This document shows positions 46,245 to 58,487 of a stretch of DNA of 64,000 nucleotides, in pieces; position 1 is the first letter of the stretch; each line of letters starts with the position of its first letter. The stretch comes from Clonostachys chloroleuca (taxonomy: Eukaryota > Ascomycota > Sordariomycetes > Hypocreales > Bionectriaceae). A program made the position numbers and the translations under genes. The stretch is from NCBI GenBank assembly GCA_037952775.1, contig JBANAY010000003.1:17918001-17982000 (forward strand), in the 5' to 3' direction. The notes under the pieces are model-generated. The model saw only the letters and a program-made list of their open reading frames with translations, was not told the DNA's origin and did not search any database.

Positions 46245-46769
46245 TAAAATGGCAAATGAAAATGGACATGGGACGTAATTTCAATCACGATTATTTCAGA
46301 GGTCTGGCTAATCTTATACATAGGAAATGTTCTTTGTTTATCCATTGATCGGCTTTTCCAACTAACAATGGCGCATTAACCTCAGACCCCTGAACCAACA
46401 CGGGTCATCAGAGTTCGTAGACAGACAGCTCTTTCCAAATGATGCCCGGCAAGTACTTTCAAAATTGCTTTGTTTTTTTTTCTGGTGAATTTACAGATAC
46501 AGGTACGGGTAGCGGCTTCTTCAGGAAACCACAGACAAACCCTTTGTCAGAATACACAAAGATAATATCTCAGCAAAGATCAGATCAAACACCAGGTTCG
46601 CTGAAACCTTCCGCGATTGTCTATTGTTTCGTTAAAACTCATATTTAGTTGAGCCCGTGTCTAGCACCGAGCTTCCCTCATCCACATCATATCAACTACC
46701 TGATGTTCAGGAAACAGCAACAACTTCCCACACCACCACTTCTCAATCAGTGACAGCCGAACGTCCAAA
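46245..46769. other. Intergenic region between two divergent putative orphan ORFs
   Basis: About 525 bases, AT-rich in part, presumed promoters of the two flanking ORFs. No further gene is seen. Confidence 0.4.
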
Positions 46770-46991
46770 ATGCCACCTTCTGAAATCGGATTTGAGAAAT
46801 GCTACTACTGCGATCGTTTGAGAGGGGGAGTATTGTCTACCATATTCCTAATGTGGACCTCTGAAATGAAAGGGAAGAAGATCTGGATAACCAAAGATAG
46901 TAACTCTCCATGCCCTTCTTGCGAGATGAGACTACTTGCGCTACAACATGAGACTAATGAGGCTCAAGAGCCCAAAAGTACAGACAGTTAG
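46770..46991 (+). CDS. Putative small Cys-rich protein
   Basis: Open frame of 73 codons with two CxxC pairs (CYYC near residue 11 and CPSC near residue 48) that could form a zinc ribbon. The context before the ATG (TCCAAAATGCC) is favourable for initiation. No family is recognised. Sequence beginning at its stop codon (46988 onward) is related to the first block of the mosaic intron in DIM1. It could be a real orphan gene or chance. Confidence 0.35.
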   Translation: MPPSEIGFEKCYYCDRLRGGVLSTIFLMWTSEMKGKKIWITKDSNSPCPSCEMRLLALQHETNEAQEPKSTDS

Positions 46992-47301
46992 CCTTTGGAC
47001 TGCCTATAGCTCGTTCCATGTCTGAGTAGCAGATTAATCTAACTCTTGGTTGGTGAACAATATACCTACAGTGTCAGAAACGAGAAGATAACAACCATCA
47101 AAGCCCATGTCCAGCCTTGCATTAAATGAGTGCCTAAGTCAAGTGTCAAATTTGTTCATTCCCAATCAATTCAGGTCAATTCGTTTCACTCACTACCTGC
47201 CATGAAAACACTCCATGATTATTGTAGTATACATGTATGGAATATACAGTCAGCCTGGTGGGCCATATCATACAGACAACAAGGGATATAACGTCGTTAT
47301 T
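46992..47301. other. Short intergenic region
   Basis: The first 60 bases resemble 34690-34753 in DIM1 intron 2. The rest is AT-rich 3' flank of mL50. Confidence 0.5.
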
Positions 47302-48496
47302 TTACATCTTCCCCCTCATCCATTCTCTCTCCTTATTTCCGGATAGGTTGTCCGTACCAGTGACGGGCAAGTCACGCTTCTTGAGTTCCTCCTCAATGAT
47401 CTTCCATCGGCCAATCTCAATCTCCTTGTCGATGGGGCCGACCTTGCGGCTGTGAACCCGGACATTGGGGAGCTTAGTTACCTCGGGCTTGGCCAAGAGC
47501 TCATCAGCCAGGCTAGAAGGCTTGCGTTGCTGGAACAACGTGGTAAGAACGTCCCTCACATTTCTGGCAGCGCCAAGTTTGGAGTCGGGGATCAAATTTC
47601 CAGTAAGCTGGTAAATGCGCTTGCGGATCTATTCCTCGGAGGTCAGAAATTGTGCGTATATGATAAAGTGGTAGGATGCCACGCATATAGGTACTTACAG
47701 CAAACTTGATTTCATCGTTCACCTTGATCTCCTTCCACTTGGCGTCCCATTTCTTTGTGATTTCAGCAGCCTCCTCAAGTGTGATGCTGGGAGAGCCCTC
47801 TTCGCTGGAGCCGGCGGCGTCTTGAGTCAAGTGGCTCACGATAGAGGAAACATCTCCCTGCAGCGAGAATTGACCATCCCCACCGACAATCTCTACAGCT
47901 AACGTCTGCTCAAGGGCTTCCCTGGAACCCTCTGGCCACCTCTTCACGAGCTGCTCGGCAAGCTTGTTTTCCTGCTGGAGAGATAGCACTTCAACCACGG
48001 CCCGTCTCACTTGTACTTCAATGATGGTCCTTTCAACTTCCTTCTCAGCCTTTCCAAAACTTCGAAACTCGCTCTCCTTGCCCCAGTGTTCTGGTTGATC
48101 CCACCATTTATTGAAAGGTGGGATCTCCTCCAACTCCTCAATTGTCAAAGCTGGGGTATATGTAGGGTCGTTGGCAGCCAATTCCTTCTCGGTGGTGGCT
48201 TCGGTCCGCTTGGGGGGAAGAGGCAGGCGCCATTTGGCGACTGATCTGGGATGTCGAGGGATCGAAATTGCCTCTTCCGGGAGATTGGATAAGGGCTCTT
48301 CAGGCTCGGGTCGTTGAGTATATGGATCCTCTGGTCCAGGAGCCGGTCCCTTCCAGAGCTTGCTTCGGAGGTCGCAAACTGGTGCCGTTGTCGAGAGGGT
48401 GCGGGTCGCAGGGAACGGCAACCGAAGGAGGGTTTTTGAAGAAGCCGAAGCAATTTGGAGGGACTGAAGCCCCCTTACACGCGGTATTCGGGGCAT
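47302..48496 (-). CDS. Mitochondrial large ribosomal subunit protein mL50
   Basis: Component of the mitochondrial 54S subunit (yeast Mrpl13, mL50 family). Exons are complement 47699-48496 and 47302-47628, with a 70-nt intron; the product is 374 residues. The N terminus PRIPRVRGLQSLQIASASSK, rich in Arg/Ser and lacking acidic residues, is a likely mitochondrial presequence. Conserved parts include IPPFNKWWDQPEHWGKESEF, the Glu/Lys helix that follows, WDAKWKEIKVNDEIKFA spliced to IRKRIYQLTGNLIPDSKLG, and the C-terminal VGPIDKEIEIGRWKIIEEEL. Reading through the intron would truncate the conserved C-terminal domain, which supports the splice. Confidence 0.88.
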
Positions 48497-48813
48497 TATG
48501 ACGTTGAAGGTTGACGATTAGCGTATGTGGAATCGCCTTGGGAAGATTTCATGGTCAAATCTTCTTGACGGCCGACTTTTCTGGTCAATGGGCTCGGTAG
48601 CCAATCAGCGTCGCTCTCGTCGTGTGCTCCGAGAGCACTAGCCACACTGCACTAGCCACGGTTATTATTAGACTGTTTGCGACCTCCAACCGTCTCGTCT
48701 TAGATATGCACAGCTCAGCATTGACTATGACGGTCGCATCGCATTGCCAAAGAGACACTTAACTTGGCATTCAATAGCCAAGAAGACGATCTTTGAACAA
48801 CCCAACCATCGCA
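48497..48813. other. Divergent promoter region of mL50 and a small membrane protein gene
   Basis: About 317 bases between two start codons. No further gene or clear motif is identified. Confidence 0.5.
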
Positions 48814-49359
48814 ATGGCGCGCATCAATTTATTACTGTTCTACCTGATTTCCTTGATAACCCTCGTATCTGCAGGTAGTGAGTTGCACCCATGCATGCCC
48901 TTTCAATTGGCGAGAGTATCAGCTAGGCTAACTTCACCAGGCTCTCCCACCTTTTGCAAATGCACATGCTTCAAAAACAGTACTCTCATAATCCTGGATG
49001 AGCCTGCCGAATCTAATAATCACGCCGATCTCGCTTTTGCCGGCCTCCGAAGCTTGGTTTCCCCCGATTATGCCACCGTCAACGAATCGCCTCGAGCCGT
49101 GTCGGGTCTATGCGCGGAGTGCACCAAGGCTTTCTGCCTCGGCCAGGAGCTAGATATTTGCGAAAAGGCCAAGGAATCGGACGTCGCGACACAATGCTTC
49201 AAGCGGGACAGCATCAAGGACAGGCTCATTGTCTGGGGTTTCCTCATCGGCACTCTTGGTCTGCTTGGCTGGGCAGCGATCAGACGTTTAATGGCGTGGA
49301 GACAGCAGCGGGCAGCCAATAGGAATAGCATGAACTACGGTCATATCCCTCAAAGATGA
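48814..49359 (+). CDS. Small secretory-pathway membrane protein of unknown function
   Basis: Exons are 48814-48874 and 48941-49359; the 66-nt intron keeps frame, so an unspliced reading also stays open. The spliced product is 159 residues. The N terminus (MARINLLLFYLISLITLVSA) is a clear signal peptide. The lumenal part carries FCKCTCFKNSTLIIL and GLCAECTKAFCL, then CEKAKESDVATQCFKRDS, giving about nine Cys likely to form disulfides. One membrane segment follows (IVWGFLIGTLGLLGWAAI), then a short basic cytosolic tail. The layout looks conserved in filamentous ascomycetes, but no function is recognised. The ATG at 48814 is the first in frame. Confidence 0.82.
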   Translation: MARINLLLFYLISLITLVSAGSELHPCMPFQLARVSARLTSPGSPTFCKCTCFKNSTLIILDEPAESNNHADLAFAGLRSLVSPDYATVNESPRAVSGLCAECTKAFCLGQELDICEKAKESDVATQCFKRDSIKDRLIVWGFLIGTLGLLGWAAIRRLMAWRQQRAANRNSMNYGHIPQR

Positions 49360-49782
49360 GGATCGAGCGTTGGTAGAGATGCTTTACGAATGGTCCGTCC
49401 TTGTCTGGCACAGCGGACCATCTTAGGACGAGGGAGTTCTGGAGTTTTGTGCACGATATTCTAAGATGACTCGACGAACCTGGGAACATACTTGTATATT
49501 TTTGTTATTGTGATATCATCACATCAGATAAAGTAAAGGCCCTTGATTCGGGGACAATTGGTAACCCTTTTTTTTTCTCTTCCAACGCCGCAACTATATC
49601 GACTTTGACTTTTTGACTCCGTTTCCCTACTCTATGATCCAGGTATCCAAAAAACAATACAGATCAAGTTTTTGAATTTTTAGGTACCTTCTGTTGAATA
49701 CTTTTCCTCGATAGCGCGCCCCGCACGTGTTTCGATCATTACTTTTTTGCCTCAAGAATGGTGCCCTCAGCTGGCTTGGGGG
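49360..49782. other. Intergenic region between a membrane protein gene and ARO4
   Basis: Convergent 3' flanks with T runs (49566-49580); no gene is seen. Confidence 0.5.
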
Positions 49783-51094
<1,312 letters not shown>

Positions 51095-53461
51095 GTTGGA
51101 TATGGGATTTGTATGATTGGAAGAAAAAGTTGTGCAAGAGAGAGCGGCAAGTCGCACAGAATCTGGTTAAGGTTTCGAGCGCAACAAGTGATAGAATGCC
51201 CAGACCAATGACTGAGTGAGTAACTTGTAAAAATTACTGGCGGTGAACCTGTTCGAGAAGGGGAAAATATGTAATCGAGAAGCACGAAAAGCTGTATGGC
51301 TATGATGTAGCCATGGAGCCCTACAGAATTCTCGAGTGACTCAAGAACATTGACGAATAGCAGTACAGCAAACGTAAGGGACTGCGCCGGTTCGGAGGGG
51401 CCTAAGACTCATTCATCATGGAGGGGCAGCCCCCCACCATCTTCCTTTGGTCCCGGGAAAATAGTGCTAGGGTGATCAAATCGTGGCATCTGTCCAGACA
51501 TTCGTTGTAGATCTTTAGATTTGTAAAACTAAAAGCGTTAATGCTGCCAGTTGAATTTGAAGGACTTTCTCAGTACGCTTTCAAACTGCTTTTTTTTTCT
51601 CTTTAAATCTGGAGCATCTCTATGCGTCGCTTTCTGTCTAACACATCTTCGGAGGTTCCCGCCAGCATTTGCCAGCATGTGACGCTGCTGTCTTCTGTGA
51701 TAGGCCATAGCTACTCGAGTAATGGAAGGTCCCAATGGCAGCTCTCCGACTGCGGGCATTGATTTTCACACGGCGACCTGTGCTACTGAGCCGGGGAGTT
51801 ATGAAACAAACATGCCCTTCCTTCTATACCCCATTACTATTTAGATCTGCTTGCTGCTACCATTTGCTCAACGTGTAGCGAAAGGACAGGTGTGCCGACT
51901 TTCTAAAATAGGTCTTTTAGATCTTACACCGAGCCTCCGTAGCGCAATTACACTGGCCAAGTTTTCTACTAGCCAGGTCAGCAAATTCCAGAGCCTCTCA
52001 CAACGGTCACTGTTTTCGTGGACACAATGCCAACAGTATGACCACTCCGTAGTGCTCGTAGGGGGGAGAGCCTGGCCGTTTCGCGTTGCCCGTGCTCTCC
52101 TGATGAAAGCCAGGTTCAACTTGCAAATTGATACTACAACGATATCCTCCCTACCCTTTGAACATCAGATCAAGAGATCGTCCCATATCCACAGCACACC
52201 AATACGAGCAATGCATTACGTCTAGCTCTCGGTGAGGTGCATGAATTGCAGGCCTAATATAGGAACGGAGATGTCCAGAGGATGGATGTTGAGCATTAGT
52301 GTCGGGTGTTAATTTGCTTATTCTCCGGGTGCCTCTCCACTATGGCACAATCTGCGGCGGGCGCGATTGCCCGCTGTAAGGCACAGCTAGGCACCTGAGG
52401 GGTGCTGCTGCACCGCTAAAGTCAATTGGTACGGGATGATCAATGCTGATTGCTGGCAAGGGTGTTGCCGCTACTGGTAAACAGTGTAGCTGGAGGCCCT
52501 TCCGTCGCGTCATCGTGAAATTCGTCTCCTTATTCCGTCCTGCTTTCTCCAGAGACTGTCAACAAGACATCGTCTTTTCTCCTATATCCAGCCCCGGACA
52601 TTCTTTCTTTCTTTACCTTGGTCTATACTGTCTTTTAATACTGCTTCTTCCCCAGCAAAACCATTTTACAAGGTGCTGGTTCCACCTCTAGCTGCGCTTC
52701 GTCATTCACTCACCACAATCAGCTGTGCCTTCTTTTTTTCTTTTTTGTCTTGTCTCATAAGGACGTCCTAACTGAGTTGATCTCTCCTGCCTCACTGCCC
52801 TTGAAGGCCATACCCTTCATTGACCTTCAACAGCCAACTGGATCAGCCGCCGTCTACTCTATTCCGGAGCATTGGTTCTGTGCTATCCCAAGGAAACTGT
52901 CATCAGCTCTAGACGTCGACCCTTGCCCATCCGTTGTTCTGCGTTCTACCTGGACCTTATTACATACGCACAGAGATCCCATCCTGGTACCTGTGCGCGT
53001 GTGCACGCACCCCAGTCTTACTTGCCACGCAAAGCCAAGAGCGCTACTGGGAAGGCCTTTCCCCTCACACTGGTGGTTCTAAGCCTCCCTGTTTCGCAGG
53101 CCCACCCGCGTCCACTTCAGCTTCCGGAGTCTAGACGCATAACAACCATTACCGTCAAAGCCATTCTTTTCTTCTTTTCAGCTCTATCCAGGGGGCGTCG
53201 CCGGCTGCCTGGACCTTTTTTCTGTCCTCCAACCCTTCAACCAGCATCTGGATATTCCATTTGCATGTTCTTTTGCGATACATCAGTGGGTTCCACGGCG
53301 ATTTGGGAACTCCATCCAACAGCCCACTTATATTGTCGCTTCCTTGCCGACGTCCGACCGTCTCGAGTTCTGCCAGCATCTTGAACTTGGCGTCGTTTGC
53401 AGCATACGAGTATTGATTTTCCAGAATTCCGTCCCTGAGAATCAGTGCCCTTCCATCCGAT
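51095..53461. other. Divergent intergenic region between ARO4 and an unknown gene
   Basis: About 2.4 kb. The right part (52500-53460) is strongly pyrimidine-rich on the plus strand (long C/T tracts, for example 52590-52760), suggesting a long mRNA leader or strong promoter for the gene at 53462. ORFs here (for example 52872-53384) have no recognisable domain. The left part holds the ARO4 promoter. Confidence 0.45.
51337..51343. promoter_or_regulatory. Perfect Gcn4/CPC1 site upstream of ARO4
   Basis: TGACTCA, the palindromic binding site of the general amino acid control activator, sits 243 bases upstream of the ARO4 ATG. Gcn4-type control of DAHP synthase genes is well established in fungi. 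Confidence 0.65.
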
Positions 53462-54380
53462 ATGTTCGCCACACAACACTACATGGATCCGATGCAGGAC
53501 CAGCCCAAGAAGCGGGGCAGAGACGATGATCCTGACCTGGTCAGCGGAGTTCCCAGCTTCAGTGAGCACCGCAACGTGAGTGTCCATTGGCCGGTATTGA
53601 TGAGTTTTGGGTGAATGGCAGCTGATTTTGTGATAGAAACGATTGCAAAGTTTACCTCTACGCACCTCGCCCAAGAGCTCGCATCAAGTCACACCCCTCA
53701 ACGCTCCTCAGGAACACCTCTTCAGACCCCATCTCGCGTCGTATTCGCCGGAAGGATACCCCCAACAACCTCAAGATGAAGATATGGATGCCATGAATAT
53801 CACGTCGCCATCTCAAGTTACCTACCTCGCCTCAAATCTCGGAGATTCCGACGCTACAACCCGCATTCCCACACCCATACAACCAAGTTTCGCAGCACAA
53901 GTGAGAGGTCAACAATGCGAATGGGCCGGCACCGGGCCGGTTGGTGGCCATAATGGCTCCTGCCCCAATGATGGATGCGCTCCATCTGCAATGGCAACAG
54001 AGTCAGACTGGCAGACATTGCAGAACAACAGGCGTCTTCCGTCGCCCATCTCAGAGTGCGATGATTCGGTTGGAAATCAGTTGATGAACCCCCAAGCGAT
54101 GACACCGGACCACTGCGAGCACTCTGCTCCCTTTCACTCGCCTAACAATATGGAACATCCGAATGCTTCCATGGATACTGAACGAAGCAGGGTGCATGAT
54201 ACAGATGCCGATTCTCTCAGCCCATCGCCCCGCCGAGGCCATATGCGGAGTAAGCACACAATCAACAGCTGGACATGGCAACCAGGCATGAAACGGAGTT
54301 TCAGCATTGGCTATCGGGCAGATTGCGAAAAGTGTCGACTGAAGGTACCAGGCCACTTCAATCACATCATTATCTCATAG
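53462..54380 (+). CDS. Conserved-type protein of unknown function
   Basis: Exons are 53462-53575 and 53637-54380, with a 61-nt intron; the product is 285 residues. The N terminus (MFATQHYMDPMQDQPKKRGR, then DDDPDL) and the C terminus (SWTWQPGMKRSFSIGYRADC, then EKCRLKVPGHFNHIII) look conserved, while the middle is Pro/Ser/Asn-rich and disordered. Splicing joins SEHRN to KRLQSLPLR in frame. The C-terminal CEKC pair could bind metal. It follows an unusually long pyrimidine-rich upstream region. There is no signal peptide or membrane segment. No function is recognised. Confidence 0.75.
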
Positions 54381-55120
54381 AATGGGTCATCATGGTTACA
54401 ACCTCCCGAATCCCCCATCTCCCCCTCTGGCCAGCATTCCTGGCTTGTTTGAACCCATCATGGCAGAACCTTTGAGAATTAAAAGGAGTTGGCGTTTTGA
54501 TTTATGAGCATGCAACACGAGAACACAAAGCTTTTTCTCCCTTTCTGAATTTCATTCCTCTCTTATGTTTTCACGGCGTTTTCTTGCTCAATTATAAGTC
54601 CCTTTAGGACCCGGTTGGCGCTTTATAACACTCCTTGATAAGCACGCACACACATGTAATGATTCTGGCTGGATTTGGAGGCTACACATGGAAAGCTCTC
54701 GCCTCTTTTTTGTTTCGATGGACTCGCTGGCGAACACTGCTTTGATTTCGGAATTTCAATATGTCAATAGGTGCCAGTCTTAAGGCAGCGAACTGCGTTT
54801 GTCTCAGATTAGCAAAAGCGCCGCATAGTATTGAATACATAATTCAGCATATTGAACAACGGTCTGTGACGAACTCATAGTATATGGTCGATGCGTGCCA
54901 TGTAATTTTTTCTTTGAATTAGATTTGTGTCAAAGTAATTTCTTATAAGAGATTATTCTATGCTTTTATTCAATTTTTGTTTGATGAACTAGTTACCAAG
55001 GTTCACGTGTTATGATATACAAGGTCGGTTGAACAAGATCCCCAGCGCCGTCTAATAATGCACTGTCAATGTACAAGAATATGCTACACTTTGGAGTTGG
55101 TTGTTTTGTTTTAAGTTTGC
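54381..55120. other. Intergenic region between convergent genes
   Basis: AT-rich, especially 54890-55030. No coding signal is seen. Confidence 0.5.
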
Positions 55121-56050
55121 CTACCAGGGCCACCAGCCCTTCTTGGCAGGTGTCTGAGTGGAGGTTCCGTTATCGAGTCCAATCTGATCTAAGCTCCCAC
55201 CCTTGCGTTGATTATCCAACTCGGTTTCCCATGCTTGCTTGGCCTTTTCTTCGATAGTCTGAGTAGCGGCTAGCACGGTGGGTTGTGTTGAGTTGCCTCC
55301 CTGTGTGCTCTCTGAGGCTGTTGCGTTTTTACTACCGGTTAGGCCGGATAATACACCGAGGATGCCCTTGCCCTGGGCCTTATCGGGGGCTTTTTCCCCG
55401 TCGATCGAAGGCTTGAGGTGCTCCTCGAAATGCGTGCGGTGCTCCGGGGGAGCCAGGAGAGGTGGCAGCTTGACACCTCGCTTCTCGGCGTCGCGGTTGG
55501 CCTCCTCCACGAGCAGGATCTGCTCCTCCGTCGCATCGCCCTTAATGTATGCTATACGAGCTGCGGAGAGCTCGTCCGCCTCGAGGGTCTTCTGGGCCTC
55601 GATCCATTCGGCCCGGCGGGCGCGGTTGTACTGCAGCATGTCCCAAACAGAGTAGATGCTCACGACACCGGCCACAGCTGCCATTGACGTTAGATTTTAT
55701 GCACCTAACATGTAGGAGGGCAATTGGCCACCTAGGGGAGAAGCAAGGGGAGTGGAAAACGTACCCGTAAATAGAATGACACTCCCGATTGTGAATTTGT
55801 GTGCTACATCGAAGAATTTCCTCGAGTAATTGATGACGTTATCTGCGGTGCTGACCTGCGCTCTCTGAGCAGCAAGATGTGCTTGCCTTAAGCGACGGAC
55901 TCGTTGTTCGGGCGTCTCCCCTGGGATGCGGGACTGTGCGGCGGCCTTGGAGGCGGCGGAGGACTGGGCTGATTTGGAGGCGGCGTGGGGGATGGTCGAG
56001 GTGAAGCGGGTTGCGTCCTTGACGCTCCTCGATGCTATTCTGGACGCCAT
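55121..56050 (-). CDS. Mitochondrial inner-membrane protein with COX14-type (cytochrome oxidase assembly) domain
   Basis: Exons are complement 55765-56050 and 55121-55677, with an 87-nt intron; the product is 280 residues. The N terminus (MASRIASRSVKDATRFTSTI) is a strong mitochondrial presequence. Next comes ETPEQRVRRLRQAHLAAQRA, then the domain: NYSRKFFDVAHKFTIGSVIL with a membrane segment that splicing completes (FTAVAGVVSIYSVWDMLQYN). After the membrane a charged helix follows (RRAEWIEAQKTLEADELSAA, then VEEANRDAEKRGVKLPPLLA). The C-terminal 100 residues are low complexity and end KKGWWPW. Assignment to the Cox14 assembly family rests on the helix-membrane-helix arrangement and is moderately sure; the protein is much longer than yeast Cox14. 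Confidence 0.75.
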
Positions 56051-57153
56051 TCTGTAACTCTGGGAGTGTGCGAGGCTGGACCGTCGCAAAGAGAGGGACG
56101 GACTGGGTATGGGGAGTTCGAGGGACTCGCAGAAGCTGACGGGATGTATAGCACGGCGGATGGTGGTGTCATGAGATTTTTTGATGGATTGCATGAGAAC
56201 GGAAAAGCCAGACTGTGATTGGTACGGTGGATCTTCGGCAATTGAGATTTAGATTTTACTTGCGGAATTTATCGATCAAGATGTTTGGGGCGCGACCGGA
56301 CAGATGGGCATGGGAAACGCGCTGGACTGTTCTAGTTGTACTAAGCCGACGGGATCAGAGTCTACCGTGTGGTCTATTCTACTGCCTTGTGATGCCATCA
56401 TGTCTATGAAATGCTGGATGAGCTCATGTCCCCTCTACAAGGAAAATTTCACTATCAGCACGAGATGCGTTTTATCCCGATGGAGCCGGAATGGATTGGA
56501 GAAGACGAGCGGACGAGCAGGGGACGTAGCATTTATGACGACAGTACAAGGGTACTTTTATTGATTTATGAATCGTGGCATTGTTGGAGTGTTCTCGGCG
56601 ATCTCAATCTTCGAATGGAGGCTCATCAGCACAGCGGTTGCACCACATCGCCAAGCTTAAGCCAATTTCGTCTTCTTCATGACACAGCGCGAAGCCATGC
56701 ACACAATGAAAACAGGCAAAATCAAAAATTACGCCCCCCATGGCCCCGAAGGACAATGGAGCAAGGACGACACCGCGATGTGCAATGCAGGCCATCCGTA
56801 CTAAATCCCCCAATTCTTGAGCTAGGGAACTTGGAACAAGGTAAGTATGAAGAAGAAAATGAAACAAGCAAAGGACACAGGAGCGCTGGGCATTTATATG
56901 TTCTAAAAGTGGGCCCAGATACTGTTGCTGCCTGGCGCTCCAACTTCTAGTCAGGCATCCAGTCAGGGTCCGTGACCTTTCACGTGACACGCACAATTTT
57001 TCGAATTCGAGCGGACTAGCGTGACCCCACCTGAAAGTGCCTTTCCTGTAGGGCACAGAAACCCTTCAGTGAAATTGTTCAGCGTCAACCTACGAAATTT
57101 CAACGCCTCACGACCAACGACAACAGGAGCAGGTTTGATCGCAAACAGGCACA
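56051..57153. other. Divergent intergenic region between the COX14-domain gene and RPL13
   Basis: About 1.1 kb with chance ORFs only (for example 56411-56950). The RPL13 side carries an E-box (listed separately). Confidence 0.45.
56980..56988. promoter_or_regulatory. E-box TCACGTGAC upstream of RPL13
   Basis: The CACGTG core with flanking T/A symmetry lies about 165 bases upstream of the RPL13 ATG. CACGTG boxes bound by Cbf1-like bHLH factors are common in fungal ribosomal and housekeeping promoters; occupancy here is inferred. Confidence 0.4.
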
Positions 57154-58102
57154 ATGGTATGTGATAATCCATAACGAGATGTCTAATTGCGTCTAGACGG
57201 TCCTTGCTAATGGTTTTCTTTTCTCCAGGCGATCAAGCACAACCAGAAGCTCATTAACAACCGTAAGCATCAACCGCCACGACCACAAGATTTCCTCGAC
57301 CGAAACCTCGAAGAGCAACAACTAACTTGACGATCAGATTTCCGCAAGGATTGGCAGCGTCGGGTTCGCACCCACTTCGACCAGGTATGCGGCATTGAAT
57401 TCGAAAATACGAAAAACCGGCGTGAATTGGAATATTGACAATTTTTGGATAGGCCGGTAAGAAGAAGTCAAGACGCACTGCTCGTCAGGCCAAGGCTGCC
57501 GCCGTCGCCCCCCGCCCTCTCGACAAGCTCCGACCTGTTGTGCGATGCCCTACCATTAGGTACAACCGCCGGGTCCGTGCTGGCCGCGGTTTCACCCTCG
57601 CCGAGCTCAAGGTATGGAACGCACGCTCTTGAAGCCCTCGTGACATGACGAGGCGTCTTCTCTCTCTTTGGTGCGTTTATGGACATTCTCTGACCCGCTG
57701 CTCTTACAGGAGGCTGGCATCCCCAAGCGATTCGCCCCCACCGTCGGCATCTCCGTCGACTCCCGCCGCCAGAACCTCAGCGAGGAGTCCCTCAAGGTCA
57801 ACGTCGAGCGCCTCAAGGCCTACAAGGAGCGCCTGATTGTCTTCCCCCGCAAGTCCAACAACCCCAAGAAGGGCGACACCAAGGCCAACCCCCGCGAGCT
57901 CGAGAAGGTCACCCTGATCTCCTCCGCTCTGCCCCTCCCCACCGCCGCTGGCTTCTCTGAGATCAAGAAGAGCGACCTCCCCGCCCCCGTCGAGGGTGGT
58001 GCCTACAGGGCCCTCCGCATGGCCCGCGCCAACAAGCGTGCACAGGGTCCTCGGGAGAAGCGCGAGAGGGAGAAGGCCGAGGCTGAGACTGCCAAGAAAT
58101 AA
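57154..58102 (+). CDS. RPL13: 60S ribosomal protein eL13
   Basis: Component of the large cytosolic ribosomal subunit. Five exons: 57154-57156 (the ATG alone), 57229-57262, 57338-57384, 57453-57611 and 57710-58102; introns are 72, 75, 68 and 98 nt. The product is 211 residues, the same as human eL13. Spliced motifs: [27 protein letters not shown] joined to [51 protein letters not shown] joined to [20 protein letters not shown], and [20 protein letters not shown]. Many introns clustered in the 5' half, one directly after the ATG, are typical for fungal ribosomal protein genes. The long GC-rich last exon shows strong codon bias. Confidence 0.97.
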
Positions 58103-58487
58103 ACTTGCAAAAAGGATATCGGTGTTTTGAGGATTTTGCTCTTTGCGTCTCGTCTTAAGGGAGGGGCAAACGTCGGTACGGGTCTCTGATGAGAATCCTC
58201 TGGTCTGGGATCGGATAGAGGTTTTATTTAACTCTTATAGTCCAGTAAGATGAAAACTGCGGCATGACGACCGGCTTTTGCTTCTGTATTCAGGTGGTCA
58301 ATGGAAAAATCTTAACGTGAGCAGCGCGCACCTCATATACTAGTGATGATGAGTTTTATTTGTTAAAAATGCGTAAATGGAATTTCATGCATCATTAAAA
58401 ACAAAGCTGGGACCTCTTCATTCGTCATTGATTATCTGGCTATCTACTTGATGTCGCCCAGTATCTGTCAACTCATCCTTACGTTCA
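58103..58487. other. Intergenic region between convergent RPL13 and an armadillo protein gene
   Basis: Facing 3' flanks, AT-rich; no gene is seen. Confidence 0.5.
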
